Shown here: piece after piece, positions 57,018 to 64,000 of the stretch
How positions within the stretch are numbered: position 1 is the first letter of the stretch
How the letters are laid out: each line of letters starts with the position of its first letter
DNA from: Actinophytocola xanthii
Lineage (GTDB): Bacteria > Actinomycetota > Actinomycetes > Mycobacteriales > Pseudonocardiaceae
Assembly (NCBI RefSeq): GCF_001921205.1
Contig: NZ_MSIE01000046.1
Span: 41,993-105,992, forward strand
Reading direction: 5' to 3'
Length of the DNA stretch: 64,000 nt
Program-made: the position numbers and the translations under genes
The notes under the pieces: generated by a model
What the model was told of the DNA's origin: nothing
Seen by the model: only the letters and a program-made list of their open reading frames with translations
Database searches by the model: none

Positions 57018-58373
57018 CTAAGCCACACCGCCGTGGTGGCCGACGGACTCACGGGAGGCTGCTGCTTGTGTGGCGGCGCCGTCACCCTCGAACAATCCTG
57101 CCGAAGCTGTCCGCAGCGGGTGATCGGCGGGCAGCACCCGGGTGAGCATCGCCGAGAACTCGGTTCGTCCCCGCAGGAGGACTGGCAGTACTGCCGGTGG
57201 AGGCACTTCGTCGGGGTAGGGGCTGTCCGCGACGACATCTCGTAGGCCGAACGGGTTGTTCAGCCACTGCGCGAGAGCCGTCAGGTCCCTTGCCTTGCGG
57301 TCGTCGATCGGCAGGTCAGCCACGTTGTGCTGGTACTCGGTCGGGTCTTCGCCCAGCGCTTGGAGGAGTCCGGCGCGCCGGAGCAGGCATGGATAGCAGT
57401 AGCCGCAGTTGAAGTCCGCCTTCATCTTGGTGCGCCTCGGGTTCCCGCAACTGATCGTGCGGCCCAGTGCGGCAGCGGTGAGCCCGGACTCCAGAGCCAG
57501 CGCGCAGACTTCGCCCTTGGTGCGGTCGAGCAGCGGATTGGTGACCCTGACGGTGCCGCCGACGCCGCGGATGACCTGGTTCAGGAGCGCGATCGTGTTC
57601 GGATGCGCGGATCGCGTCGAGAGCGCACCAAGACGGCCGGGGGTCAGTGGTGGGTTGACGGCGAGCTGCCCGTTCTCGGGGAGCGACACGCGCTCGAGTC
57701 GATGGCTCGCCGCGGAACACACAGCAGCGGCGAGGTAGAGGAAGCCACGAGATCTGCTGCTCGGTTCGAGGTCCTCCCCTGGTTCACTCTGGACTGTCTG
57801 GGCCAGTTGCTGTGAGGTGACCGGGCGCCGGCTGATCTGTTCCACGTACCGACGGATCTCTTGCTGACGGCTCTGCAGGCCGTCGTCGAAGGAGATGAGG
57901 AGCAGAGGCGTCGTCGCGTTCCTGACGGCGTGTGCGGCGTACGCGGTCGAGTCGAGACCGCCCGAGAACAAGGCAACCTCACCGACCGGCTCGTCGTCGA
58001 GCAGCGTTTGGGCAGTGGCACCAGGATGAACCTCGACGGACCAGTGGTCGCCGGTCAGCTGTGCCAGCACGGTGTTGAGGGTCTCGAGTACCGAGGGAGT
58101 CCAGGTTTCCGGCTCGTTGAGCTGCACGGAGAGGCGGATCACCCTGGTCCACCTGTCGGCTGTCTCGCTGCGGAGGAACCGCTTGTCCACGAGGAAGACG
58201 GCCCGCGCGATGCGGAGCAGATCACTCGACCACAGGGGCGCGGTGCTGACGAGCCGCGTGAGGAGATCGACGCGCGTCTCCCGTTCCCGGAAGTCGCGTT
58301 CGGATATGGCGATCCAGTCCGCGCCGCGGTGTCGTGGCCCGTAGGAGGTGAACTCGTAGCACCGCTCTTTCAT
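57018..58373 (-). CDS. qatC: QatC: QueC-like ATPase of the Qat anti-phage system
   Basis: 451 residues; the ATG at 58373 overlaps the qatB stop (ATGA). The PP-loop ATP motif is FSGGLDSTAYA (Ser137-Ser142). A QueC-like cysteine cluster (SCGNPRR, then NCGYCYPCLLRR) would bind zinc. An N-terminal ~130-residue region precedes the PP-loop, as in QatC but not in QueC. QueC makes a 7-cyano-7-deazaguanine precursor; QatC is the related protein in the defence system qatABCD. No queuosine genes are nearby. QatD (TatD-like nuclease) is not seen downstream. Confidence 0.82.
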   Translation of the reverse strand: MKERCYEFTSYGPRHRGADWIAISERDFRERETRVDLLTRLVSTAPLWSSDLLRIARAVFLVDKRFLRSETADRWTRVIRLSVQLNEPETWTPSVLETLNTVLAQLTGDHWSVEVHPGATAQTLLDDEPVGEVALFSGGLDSTAYAAHAVRNATTPLLLISFDDGLQSRQQEIRRYVEQISRRPVTSQQLAQTVQSEPGEDLEPSSRSRGFLYLAAAVCSAASHRLERVSLPENGQLAVNPPLTPGRLGALSTRSAHPNTIALLNQVIRGVGGTVRVTNPLLDRTKGEVCALALESGLTAAALGRTISCGNPRRTKMKADFNCGYCYPCLLRRAGLLQALGEDPTEYQHNVADLPIDDRKARDLTALAQWLNNPFGLRDVVADSPYPDEVPPPAVLPVLLRGRTEFSAMLTRVLPADHPLRTASAGLFEGDGAATQAAASRESVGHHGGVA

Positions 58374-59182
58374 GACATCTCCTCGGTTGGGATACCGAGT
58401 GCTCGGTCGACGTTGTCTCGCAGGACGTCCGATGCGAACTCGTCGATCCGGCGGGTGTCGTGTTTCGTCTCGGCCTGCTCACACGGGTCGGGGATCAGCG
58501 CGGCGACCTGCTCGCCGACAAGTTCCGCTATGCGTCCCGCCGGATCGGCCAGGAGGAGGCCGGGGACGGCGAGCACGACCTGTTCGGCGATGACCGCTTT
58601 GGCGAACTCGGCGACGACATCCGCGAGGAAATACCTGTAGACCAGGCAGAACAGCTCCATCGTGAGCCCGCGCGACTCCGCTGTCTGCTCTGATCTGGTC
58701 GGGCTCCCGGGATCGCTGATCAGGCGTTCAGCGGCAGTTGTCGCGGCACGCCGGACCACGGCGGTGGCGATCCTGTTGTCATCTCCCGCGACCCTGTCGA
58801 CGAAGACCGTCATGAACCAGTCAGATGGTGATGCCTGCCAGCTCGGTGGTGGTGGGCCGAAGGCGTTCGCGTCGTCGATCAGCGCCGAAAGCGTGTCGAC
58901 CAACCGTGCGCCGCCCGTCAGGGCGGCATCTCGGATTCCGAAGGCCTCGGGATGGGACATCAGCTCCTGCTGGAGCGCGGCTCGAAACCGGTGTGCTCGC
59001 GGTTCCGCCAGTTGCGCGGGCAGCCGGTCCGACCCCGGATCTCGGGGAGACGGGATGTCTTCGGGGGTGGTGGCCCGCCGTTCCTCGAAGGCCGCGAGGC
59101 TTCCCGCCAACCTGCCAAGACTCTTCCGCAAGGCGTTCCAGGTGGCCCCGCGCGGTCCGCGCCAGTTCGTCGAGGTACCCAT
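58370..59182 (-). CDS. qatB: QatB-like protein of the Qat anti-phage system
   Basis: 270 residues; the ATG at 59182 follows GGGAGGGGAG. It starts MGTSTNWRGPRGATWNALRK, the hallmark of QatB proteins, followed by a helical region (LVYRYFLADVVAEFAKAVIAEQ) and a conserved C-terminal helix with DEFASDVLRDNVDRALG. QatB has no known catalytic motif. It is coupled to qatC by a 4-nt overlap. The QatA ATPase that normally precedes it is absent; a truncated PucR gene lies there instead. Confidence 0.78.
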   Translation of the reverse strand: MGTSTNWRGPRGATWNALRKSLGRLAGSLAAFEERRATTPEDIPSPRDPGSDRLPAQLAEPRAHRFRAALQQELMSHPEAFGIRDAALTGGARLVDTLSALIDDANAFGPPPPSWQASPSDWFMTVFVDRVAGDDNRIATAVVRRAATTAAERLISDPGSPTRSEQTAESRGLTMELFCLVYRYFLADVVAEFAKAVIAEQVVLAVPGLLLADPAGRIAELVGEQVAALIPDPCEQAETKHDTRRIDEFASDVLRDNVDRALGIPTEEMS

Positions 59183-59200
59183 CTCCCCTCCCTACCCTTC

Positions 59201-59228
59201 ACTGTAGGCACAGGGAGTGATGGTTCAA
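59201..59228 (-). promoter_or_regulatory. Promoter of the qatBC unit
   Basis: On the minus strand TTGAAC (59228-59223), a 16-bp spacer and TACAGT (59206-59201) precede the qatB ATG by about 20 nt. qatB therefore seems to start its own transcript, not to depend on a lost qatA. Confidence 0.6.
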
Positions 59229-59341
59229 GCACAGTGCGAAACAAGACCGGAATGGCCCTAACCCTGTCACCGTGCGTCAAGCAGGCCACACAACGCGCCC
59301 CGCTGACGGCTACCAGCGTCAGGTGCGAGTGGGATCGACCG

Positions 59342-59860
59342 TCAGCGATTCCGGGACGGTGGGTCGAGGGCGGCGAGCTCGATTGTCATCGCGACGCGTT
59401 TGCCGCCGTCGTGGAGGTCGAGGGTGGTGAGTTCGCTCATCCGCCGGATGCGGTAGCGGATGGTGTTCTCGTGGACGCCGAGCAGCTGGCCAGCCTCGGC
59501 GGGGTCTCCTTGGGCTTGCAACCAGGCTCGCAGGGTGGGGATGTACTGGGTGCCGTTCTCGCCGTCGTGCCGACGCAGCACCGCGATCGGGCCTCGTGCT
59601 GGAGCGCGTCCTGATCGTGCGGCGCTGCGGAGGCGCTGGAGCAGGATGTGGTTCCAGGACTCCTCGTAGGCCGGTGGCCCGCTGTCCGCGGCGCGGGTCT
59701 CGTGCAGTGCCAGGCACTCGTCGGCTTCCTGTCGCGCCGCGGGAAGATCCTCCGCCGGCGCCGGAGCGCTGATGCCGGCCGCGAGTCCGAGTTGTGCCGG
59801 CAGTGCGGCGCGCAGCGAGGAGATCCAGGAGCGCGCGGCGACGACCTCCTCGTCGGGCGG
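59342..59860 (-). pseudogene. Truncated PucR-type regulator (C-terminal domain only)
   Basis: A 172-residue open frame without a start codon; a TGA lies directly upstream (59863-59861). The end is a clear PucR C-terminal helix-turn-helix: YIPTLRAWLQAQGDPAEAGQ then LLGVHENTIRYRIRRMSELT. Upstream sequence (EEVVAARSWISSLRAALP, PAARQEADECLALHETRA) matches the preceding GGDEF-like part. The N-terminal domain is missing. The fragment is joined abruptly to a foreign leader with its own operator and start codon. Confidence 0.72.
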
Positions 59861-59875
59861 TCATCGACACCTCTT

Positions 59876-59887
59876 TGAAACGTTTCA
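59876..59887. promoter_or_regulatory. LacI-family palindrome in front of a lost gene
   Basis: TGAAACGTTTCA is a perfect 12-bp palindrome with central CG. On the minus strand it is followed by AGAGG and an ATG (59864), then five codons before the frame leaves any recognisable protein. Confidence 0.5.
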
Positions 59888-60007
59888 CCCTGGACAAACC
59901 GCGAGGAAGACCGAAGGTCGAGACGGTCTCGCCGCGTCACGATCATGTGAGGTCAGTCAACCGCACCGCCGGCTCAAGGTGGGCCGTGGCGGTGTGGGGG
60001 CGCGAGA

Positions 60008-60604
60008 CTACTGTCCCGCCTCGCCCTCGTCGGGCGGCGGATCGCAGAAACCGTCGGGAAAACTGTCCAGGTACTCCTGGAGCGGTCCGAGCCCGACCGA
60101 TGCCCGCCGCTGGTCGACGTTCTCCGGATCGATGAGCGGCGCCGGTCCCAGCTCGTCGTCGATGCAGGTGACCTGGGTGCCGTAAACCTGTGGGCGACCG
60201 TGGTTCACGGCAACCCGGTCGGTGAGGTACGCCAGCTCGATCCGGTCGGCCTGCCCGACCCGGGCCGCCGCCCTCATCAGCGTCAGCGCTCGTTGCTGGA
60301 AACCGGGATCGTGGTCGGAGTGCTGCGCGATCACCCATGCCGCGGTGGCCCCGTTCCTGCCGACCAGTCGGAAGGTGGGCCAGCCGTACCTCGCGATGAT
60401 CTCGCGCAGCCGGTCGGTGCGCTCCGGGCCGTCCCACGGGCCGGTGTAGTCCTCGGACTGCTCGTACTGGTCCTCCGCCATCATCTCCAGCAGTTCCGCA
60501 CGCAGCGCCGGATCGCAGACCCGCTCGGCCTGTGCCTCACCGCCGGACAAGCCGGAGAAGGTCAGGAGTATGGACACCACCAGGGCGATCACAGTCCGGA
60601 CCAC
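60008..60604 (-). CDS. Secreted DUF6624 protein
   Basis: 198 residues from the GTG at 60604. Signal peptide VIALVVSILLTFSGLSGGEAQA. The body has DUF6624 features: LRAELLEMMAEDQ, RTDRLREIIARYGWPTFRLVG, and GATAAWVIAQHSDHDPGFQQRALTLM, then YLTDRVAVNHGRPQVYGTQV. The function of the family is unknown; the His/Asp pattern hints at an enzyme. No strong Shine-Dalgarno is seen. Confidence 0.8.
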   Translation of the reverse strand: MVRTVIALVVSILLTFSGLSGGEAQAERVCDPALRAELLEMMAEDQYEQSEDYTGPWDGPERTDRLREIIARYGWPTFRLVGRNGATAAWVIAQHSDHDPGFQQRALTLMRAAARVGQADRIELAYLTDRVAVNHGRPQVYGTQVTCIDDELGPAPLIDPENVDQRRASVGLGPLQEYLDSFPDGFCDPPPDEGEAGQ

Positions 60605-60757
60605 TCACGCAGTATGGGCGCGCCGACGGGGGCACGCCACCGCCGGATGGCGGCGGCCAGCGTCGTTGTTGAGGCCCGGCGCCGTTCTGGGTGGCGCGCA
60701 CCGGGCGACAGCGCGGGCCCCCGACCAACCTCACGACGGGGAGGCCTGCGACCGCGG

Positions 60758-60916
60758 TTACCGGCGGAGAGACTTGCGCCGGACCGCGCCGATCGCCGCC
60801 GTCCCTACGAACAGGACGACTCCGATGAGACCGAGCCACAGCAGTCCTTCGATGGCGAACCCGACCACCGACAGGATGAGCCAGGCGGCGAGAAGGACGA
60901 TGACGAAAATGAGCAT
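60758..60916 (-). CDS. 52-residue hydrophobic membrane protein
   Basis: ATG at 60916, TAA at 60758. The product has two membrane spans: LIFVIVLLAAWLILSVVGFA and EGLLWLGLIGVVLFVGTAAI, ending with the basic tail RRKSLRR. Such small proteins are widespread in actinomycetes, function unknown. The IS30 element ends only 4 bp upstream of the start codon, so the native leader has been lost. Confidence 0.78.
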   Translation of the reverse strand: MLIFVIVLLAAWLILSVVGFAIEGLLWLGLIGVVLFVGTAAIGAVRRKSLRR

Positions 60917-60920
60917 ATCT

Positions 60921-60949
60921 GGGTGAGTTCAACCGGTGGATGCAACACC
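60921..60949 (+). repeat. IS30 left terminal inverted repeat
   Basis: Begins GGGTGAGTTCAACCGGTG and ends GCAACACC. It matches the reverse complement of 62393-62421 at 23 of 29 positions. The transposase stop codon lies inside it. Confidence 0.8.
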
Positions 60950-62371
60950 TGGCTGTTGGAGTGAGCGTAGTTGCTCTTCGAAAACTTCGGCGGGTGTCTT
61001 CCAGCGGAGGATCTTGCGTGGTCGGTTGTTGATCGCCAGTGCGACGGCTTCGAGGTCTTCGGCGGACCAGCGGGAGAGGTCGGTGCCCTTGGGGAAGTAC
61101 TGGCGTAGCAGCCCGTTGGTGTTCTCGTTCGTCGGTCGTTGCCAGGGCGTGTGCGGGTCGGCGAAGTACACCTTGGTCCCGGTATCGAGCGCGAACTGGG
61201 CGTGTCCGGAGAGTTCCTTGCCGCGGTCCCAGGTGAGCGTCTTTCGTAGCTGCTCGGGCAGTTGCGTCATCGACACCGTGAGCGCGGCGTTCATCGCGAC
61301 GGCGCCGTAGCCGCCGAGCGAGGGGCCGTTCTTCACCGGCGGCCTCTCGCCCCAACCCTCCAGGCGTGGCAGGTGCACCAGGAGTGTGGAACGGCTCGCG
61401 CGCTCGACGAGCGTGCCGATCGCGGACCGTCCGGTGCCGATGATCAGGTCACCTTCCCAGTGCCCGGGCACGGCACGATCCGCGGCCTCGGCCGGGCGCT
61501 CAGAGAGGACCACGTCGGCGGTGACGTGCCCTTGAGGCTTGTTTCGCGCCCTGGCTCGCGGCTCGCGCAGCGCGCGTCCGGTGCGCAAGCACGCGACGAG
61601 TTCACGCTTGAGGGCACCGCGTCCCTGAATGAACAACGCCTGGTAGATCGCGTCGTGGCTGATCCGCATGGACTCATCATCGGGGAAGTCGAGCCGGATG
61701 CGGTGGCTGATCTGTTGCGGGCTCCAGGCGGTCGCCCAATGCCGATCTGCTCGGTGGGGCTTCATCTTGCGCCCTTTCCACTCGGCTGCGCCCGGCCCTG
61801 CTACGACCGTGCCGTCAGCGCCTCGCAGAGTGCCGTCCAGACGCTCCTGGACGTACTCGCGCAGCCGGTCGTTGGTGACGAGCTTGGCGACCTTCGGGCG
61901 TTTGGCGGCCTGCTGGGCCTTCCACTGAGCGACCGTCGCGCGGTAGTCCTGCCGCCCGCTGCGCGTGGCAGCGTTACGGCGCAGTTCACGGGAGATCGTA
62001 CTCGGGTCTCGCTGCAAAGAGCGGGCGATCTGGCGCACCCCGGCGCCCTTCGCACGCAGGATCGCGATCTCCTCGCGCTCCTCGAATGTCAGGTAGCGGC
62101 CCGCAGGCTCAGCCAACGAGATCGGCGGCATGCCGCCAGCGTGACGAAACCAGCGGGTACCCACCGGCCACGACACGCCGACCGCCAACGATGCCTCCAC
62201 CGTCGTGACCCCCGTGGCGATCAGCCGCCAGAACTGGCGTTGCACTACCCGTGACGGGTCCGGCCGGCCAGGTGAGCGCATCGCCGGCCGAAGTGCCCGA
62301 TCAGCACGCCACTGCCGACGCAAGCCCTCGGGAACATCACTGGTCTTCTTGCTCCAGTCCGCCGTCACCAC
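60929..62371 (-). CDS. IS30-family transposase
   Basis: About 480 residues from the GTG at 62371 (or 62368). The N-terminal HTH region contains YLTFEEREEIAILRAKGAG and VRQIARSLQRDPSTISRELRRN. The DDE domain shows PGHWEGDLIIG (first Asp), LTWDRGKELSGH (second Asp) and PWQRPTNENTNGLLRQYFPK (Glu). All catalytic parts are present, so it may be active. The open frame continues upstream, past the inverted repeat, into flanking sequence. Confidence 0.92.
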   Translation of the reverse strand: MVTADWSKKTSDVPEGLRRQWRADRALRPAMRSPGRPDPSRVVQRQFWRLIATGVTTVEASLAVGVSWPVGTRWFRHAGGMPPISLAEPAGRYLTFEEREEIAILRAKGAGVRQIARSLQRDPSTISRELRRNAATRSGRQDYRATVAQWKAQQAAKRPKVAKLVTNDRLREYVQERLDGTLRGADGTVVAGPGAAEWKGRKMKPHRADRHWATAWSPQQISHRIRLDFPDDESMRISHDAIYQALFIQGRGALKRELVACLRTGRALREPRARARNKPQGHVTADVVLSERPAEAADRAVPGHWEGDLIIGTGRSAIGTLVERASRSTLLVHLPRLEGWGERPPVKNGPSLGGYGAVAMNAALTVSMTQLPEQLRKTLTWDRGKELSGHAQFALDTGTKVYFADPHTPWQRPTNENTNGLLRQYFPKGTDLSRWSAEDLEAVALAINNRPRKILRWKTPAEVFEEQLRSLQQPGVASTG

Positions 62372-62392
62372 GCCGCACACCTCCGAGATCAG

Positions 62393-62421
62393 GGTGTTGC
62401 GACGACCAGTTGAATCCACCC
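62393..62421 (-). repeat. IS30 right terminal inverted repeat
   Basis: Read on the minus strand it begins GGGTGGATTCAACTGGTC and ends GCAACACC, pairing with 60921-60949. Confidence 0.8.
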
Positions 62422-62665
62422 TGTCTCCGATGGTCGGAATCGATGTGTCACGCCCAAGCTCGGTGGCGCTTCGAGGGTCTGTCGCGGCTTGGTGGTCTTC
62501 CCTATGGAGCTGCCGGCATCGCCTTCCCAGCGGTGGGCTGGCACGGCGCCGGTCACCTGGGGCGGCTCGGGGTGCTCGGATTCGCGGCACCACCTCGGAT
62601 CGGGCTCCACTGCCGGTGAGGATGTCCTCGACCGTGGCGACGCAGTCCTGGTGGGTGAGGACCAT
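62422..62665 (-). pseudogene. 5' end of an unidentified gene cut by the IS30 element
   Basis: The ATG at 62665 has a good AGGAG 9 nt upstream and lies 24 bp after the desaturase stop, so it looks like the next gene of that unit. It encodes MVLTHQDCVATVEDILTGSG and then Arg-rich sequence, and runs into the IS30 end at 62421 in frame with the transposase. No family recognised. A chance frame is possible. Confidence 0.35.
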
Positions 62666-62689
62666 GTCGGTGCTCCTACAGGCCCGCGC

Positions 62690-63652
62690 TCATGCGTTTC
62701 CGGTAGCGGTCTTCACTTTGCTCGCGAGACGTTCGGCCTTGGGCCAGCGAACCTTCGACACCCAGCCGAGCTTCTCGAACACCCAGATGAGGCGTGCCGA
62801 GATGTCGATCTGGCCCCGGCGGACACCGTGGCGGGCGCAGGTCGGGTCGGCGTGGTGGGAGTTGTGCCACGACTCGCCCATCGAGGCGATGGCCAGCGGC
62901 CAGAAGTTCGCCGACTTGTCCCGTGCCTCGAACGGGCGGTCGCCGATCATGTGGCAGATGGAGTTGACCGACCAGGTCACGTGGTGGAGCAGGGCGACCC
63001 GGACCAGACTGGCCCAGAAGAACGCGGTGGCCGCACCCCACCAGGACATCGTGATCAGCCCGCCGAGCACCGCCGGCGCCAACAAGGTGACCACGGTCAG
63101 CACCGGGAAAAGCCGATCGACGCGCTGGATGTCCCGGTCGGCGAGCAGGTCCGGGGCGAACCGCTTGGCGTTGGTCTTCTCGCGTTCGAACATCCAGCCC
63201 ATGTGCGCGTGCCAGAACCCCTTGGCCAGGGCGAGCGGACCGGTGCCGAACAGCCACGGCGAGTGCGGGTCGCCCTCCTTGTCGGCGTAGGCGTGGTGGC
63301 GGCGGTGGTCGGCCACCCAGTCCACGACCGGTCCCTGCATCGCCATGCTGCCCACCACGGCGAGCGCGACCCGCAGACCACGCTTGGCCTTGAAGGCCCC
63401 GTGGGTGAAGTACCGGTGAAAACCGACCGTGACCCCGAGACAGGTGAGGGTGTAGAAGAACGCGGCGAGGCCGATGTCGACCCAGCCGAGCCCCCAACCC
63501 CACGCGAACGGCACGGCCGCGACCAACGCGAGCAGGGGCACGATCGCGAACAGTCTGACCAGATTAAGCTGCGTGCGGGACTTCTCTCCCGCCAACATCG
63601 GTTCCGGACCGACACGACGACCCTGAGCGGGCCGTTCGAGCATGTTTGTCAT
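62690..63652 (-). CDS. Membrane acyl-CoA (delta-9) desaturase
   Basis: 320 residues; GGAAGG precedes the ATG at 63652 (GTG 63661 is possible). The three His boxes are VGFHRYFTHGAF, DHRRHHAYAD and SWHNSHHADP, and there are four membrane spans. It introduces a double bond into acyl-CoA with di-iron and O2, adjusting membrane fluidity. A palindrome ~120 bp upstream may be the site of a fatty-acid-responsive repressor. Confidence 0.93.
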   Translation of the reverse strand: MTNMLERPAQGRRVGPEPMLAGEKSRTQLNLVRLFAIVPLLALVAAVPFAWGWGLGWVDIGLAAFFYTLTCLGVTVGFHRYFTHGAFKAKRGLRVALAVVGSMAMQGPVVDWVADHRRHHAYADKEGDPHSPWLFGTGPLALAKGFWHAHMGWMFEREKTNAKRFAPDLLADRDIQRVDRLFPVLTVVTLLAPAVLGGLITMSWWGAATAFFWASLVRVALLHHVTWSVNSICHMIGDRPFEARDKSANFWPLAIASMGESWHNSHHADPTCARHGVRRGQIDISARLIWVFEKLGWVSKVRWPKAERLASKVKTATGNA

Positions 63653-63771
63653 AGTCGTCACCTTCCGGTGATCGTGTAGAGGCGCCACCGGTCTGGGGCG
63701 ACCGCAGCAAGGATTGACAGCCAATTGCGGCTCAAACTCCGGGCACCTCGTTCGTCCATCGCCGGTGACCT

Positions 63772-63786
63772 GTCACGTTGCGTGAC
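63772..63786. promoter_or_regulatory. Palindrome upstream of the desaturase gene
   Basis: GTCACG-TTG-CGTGAC is a perfect 6+6 inverted repeat, about 120 bp before the desaturase start. It is a candidate TetR-type operator. Confidence 0.45.
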
Positions 63787-64000
63787 TTCGAAAGGCAGGC
63801 CTGACGCGATTTCCCGGCGGAAGCGGGTTCCCGGCCGAACAACGGTCGAGATGAGCGAGCAGCTTGCGGCCAGTCCCCATCGACCGGACAGACAGTGCCC
63901 ATGCCCGGCGGTCGCCGCGCATGCCCACGGCGGTCAGTGGGTGAGGTTGGGCGGGTGGGTTCCTTCAGCGGCAGCTCGGTCGAGATCGGCCATGCGCAAG
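63787..64000. other. Right window edge without a confident gene
   Basis: A minus-strand frame open at the right edge ends at TGA (63936-63934), encoding ...MADLDRAAAEGTHPPNLTH. It could be the end of a gene starting outside the window. Nothing else is recognisable. Confidence 0.3.

Larger units (their letters stand above)
60921..62421 (-). mobile_element. IS30-family insertion sequence, complete
   Basis: About 1.5 kb bounded by imperfect 29-bp inverted repeats (60921-60949 and 62393-62421), enclosing one transposase gene. No clear target duplication was found. It lies between the small membrane protein and a truncated reading frame next to the desaturase. Confidence 0.85.

Noticed and set aside
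57018..58373. Queuosine/archaeosine biosynthesis (QueC) for the PP-loop protein
   Set aside because: The long N-terminal region, the coupled QatB gene and the absence of queD/queE fit QatC better.

Overview
The window is GC-rich DNA with actinobacterial features: GTG starts, leaderless-type promoters, SARP regulation, rare TTA codons and many secreted ricin-lectin enzymes. I infer a filamentous actinomycete, most likely of the Pseudonocardiales (Saccharothrix/Lentzea-like). No rRNA, tRNA or CRISPR array was seen.

Layout. 1-7.7 kb: the end of a secreted S8 protease, small regulator/enzyme pairs (Lrp with SMP-30 lactonase, MerR with aldo-keto reductase, MarR with a CapK/PaaK-like ligase) and a GH5 mannanase. 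7.7-11.2 kb: a large secreted GH67 alpha-glucuronidase behind a LacI-type operator. 11.2-13.4 kb: a scarred stretch with IS256 and IS5 transposase fragments and a secreted peptidoglycan-binding-like protein. 13.4-32.8 kb: a TetR/beta-helix pair, then a roughly 16.6-kb operon of ten genes that starts behind a perfect CebR-type palindrome. It encodes a secreted SGNH esterase, two PQQ-type sugar dehydrogenases, two ThuA domains, a DUF1080 (3-keto-disaccharide hydrolase) domain, a DJ-1/PfpI protein, a GH141-like beta-helix enzyme, an ABC sugar importer without its ATPase, and an enolase-superfamily dehydratase. Five of the secreted proteins end in similar ricin-type lectin modules. The set reads as an extracellular, lectin-tethered oxidative glycan-degradation pathway with import and cytoplasmic processing, and is the best candidate here for an undescribed system.

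33-35 kb holds a VOC protein, a CARDB protein and a small LEA-like protein. 35-46.4 kb is a tightly coupled 12-gene minus-strand operon for a highly reducing type II polyketide/fatty-acid-like synthase: carboxylase beta and epsilon subunits, acyltransferase, an oversized ACP, phosphopantetheinyl transferase, ketoreductase, two complementary hot-dog dehydratases, a ketosynthase, a chain-length-factor-like partner, a ketosynthase/degenerate-ketosynthase fusion, and a KAS III-like protein with an altered triad. A divergent SARP gene with two early TTA codons probably activates it. 48.7-55.9 kb carries probable tailoring genes (SnoaL-like, UbiG-like methyltransferase, flavin monooxygenase, DUF1772 protein, carotenoid-cleaving oxygenase, aldo-keto reductase) and TetR regulators. 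A polyene product is the natural inference.

56-64 kb: a NAD-dependent epimerase, an orphan qatB-qatC pair from the Qat anti-phage system without visible qatA or qatD, a truncated PucR regulator, a DUF6624 protein, a 52-residue membrane protein cut from its leader by a complete IS30-family element, and a membrane acyl-CoA desaturase.
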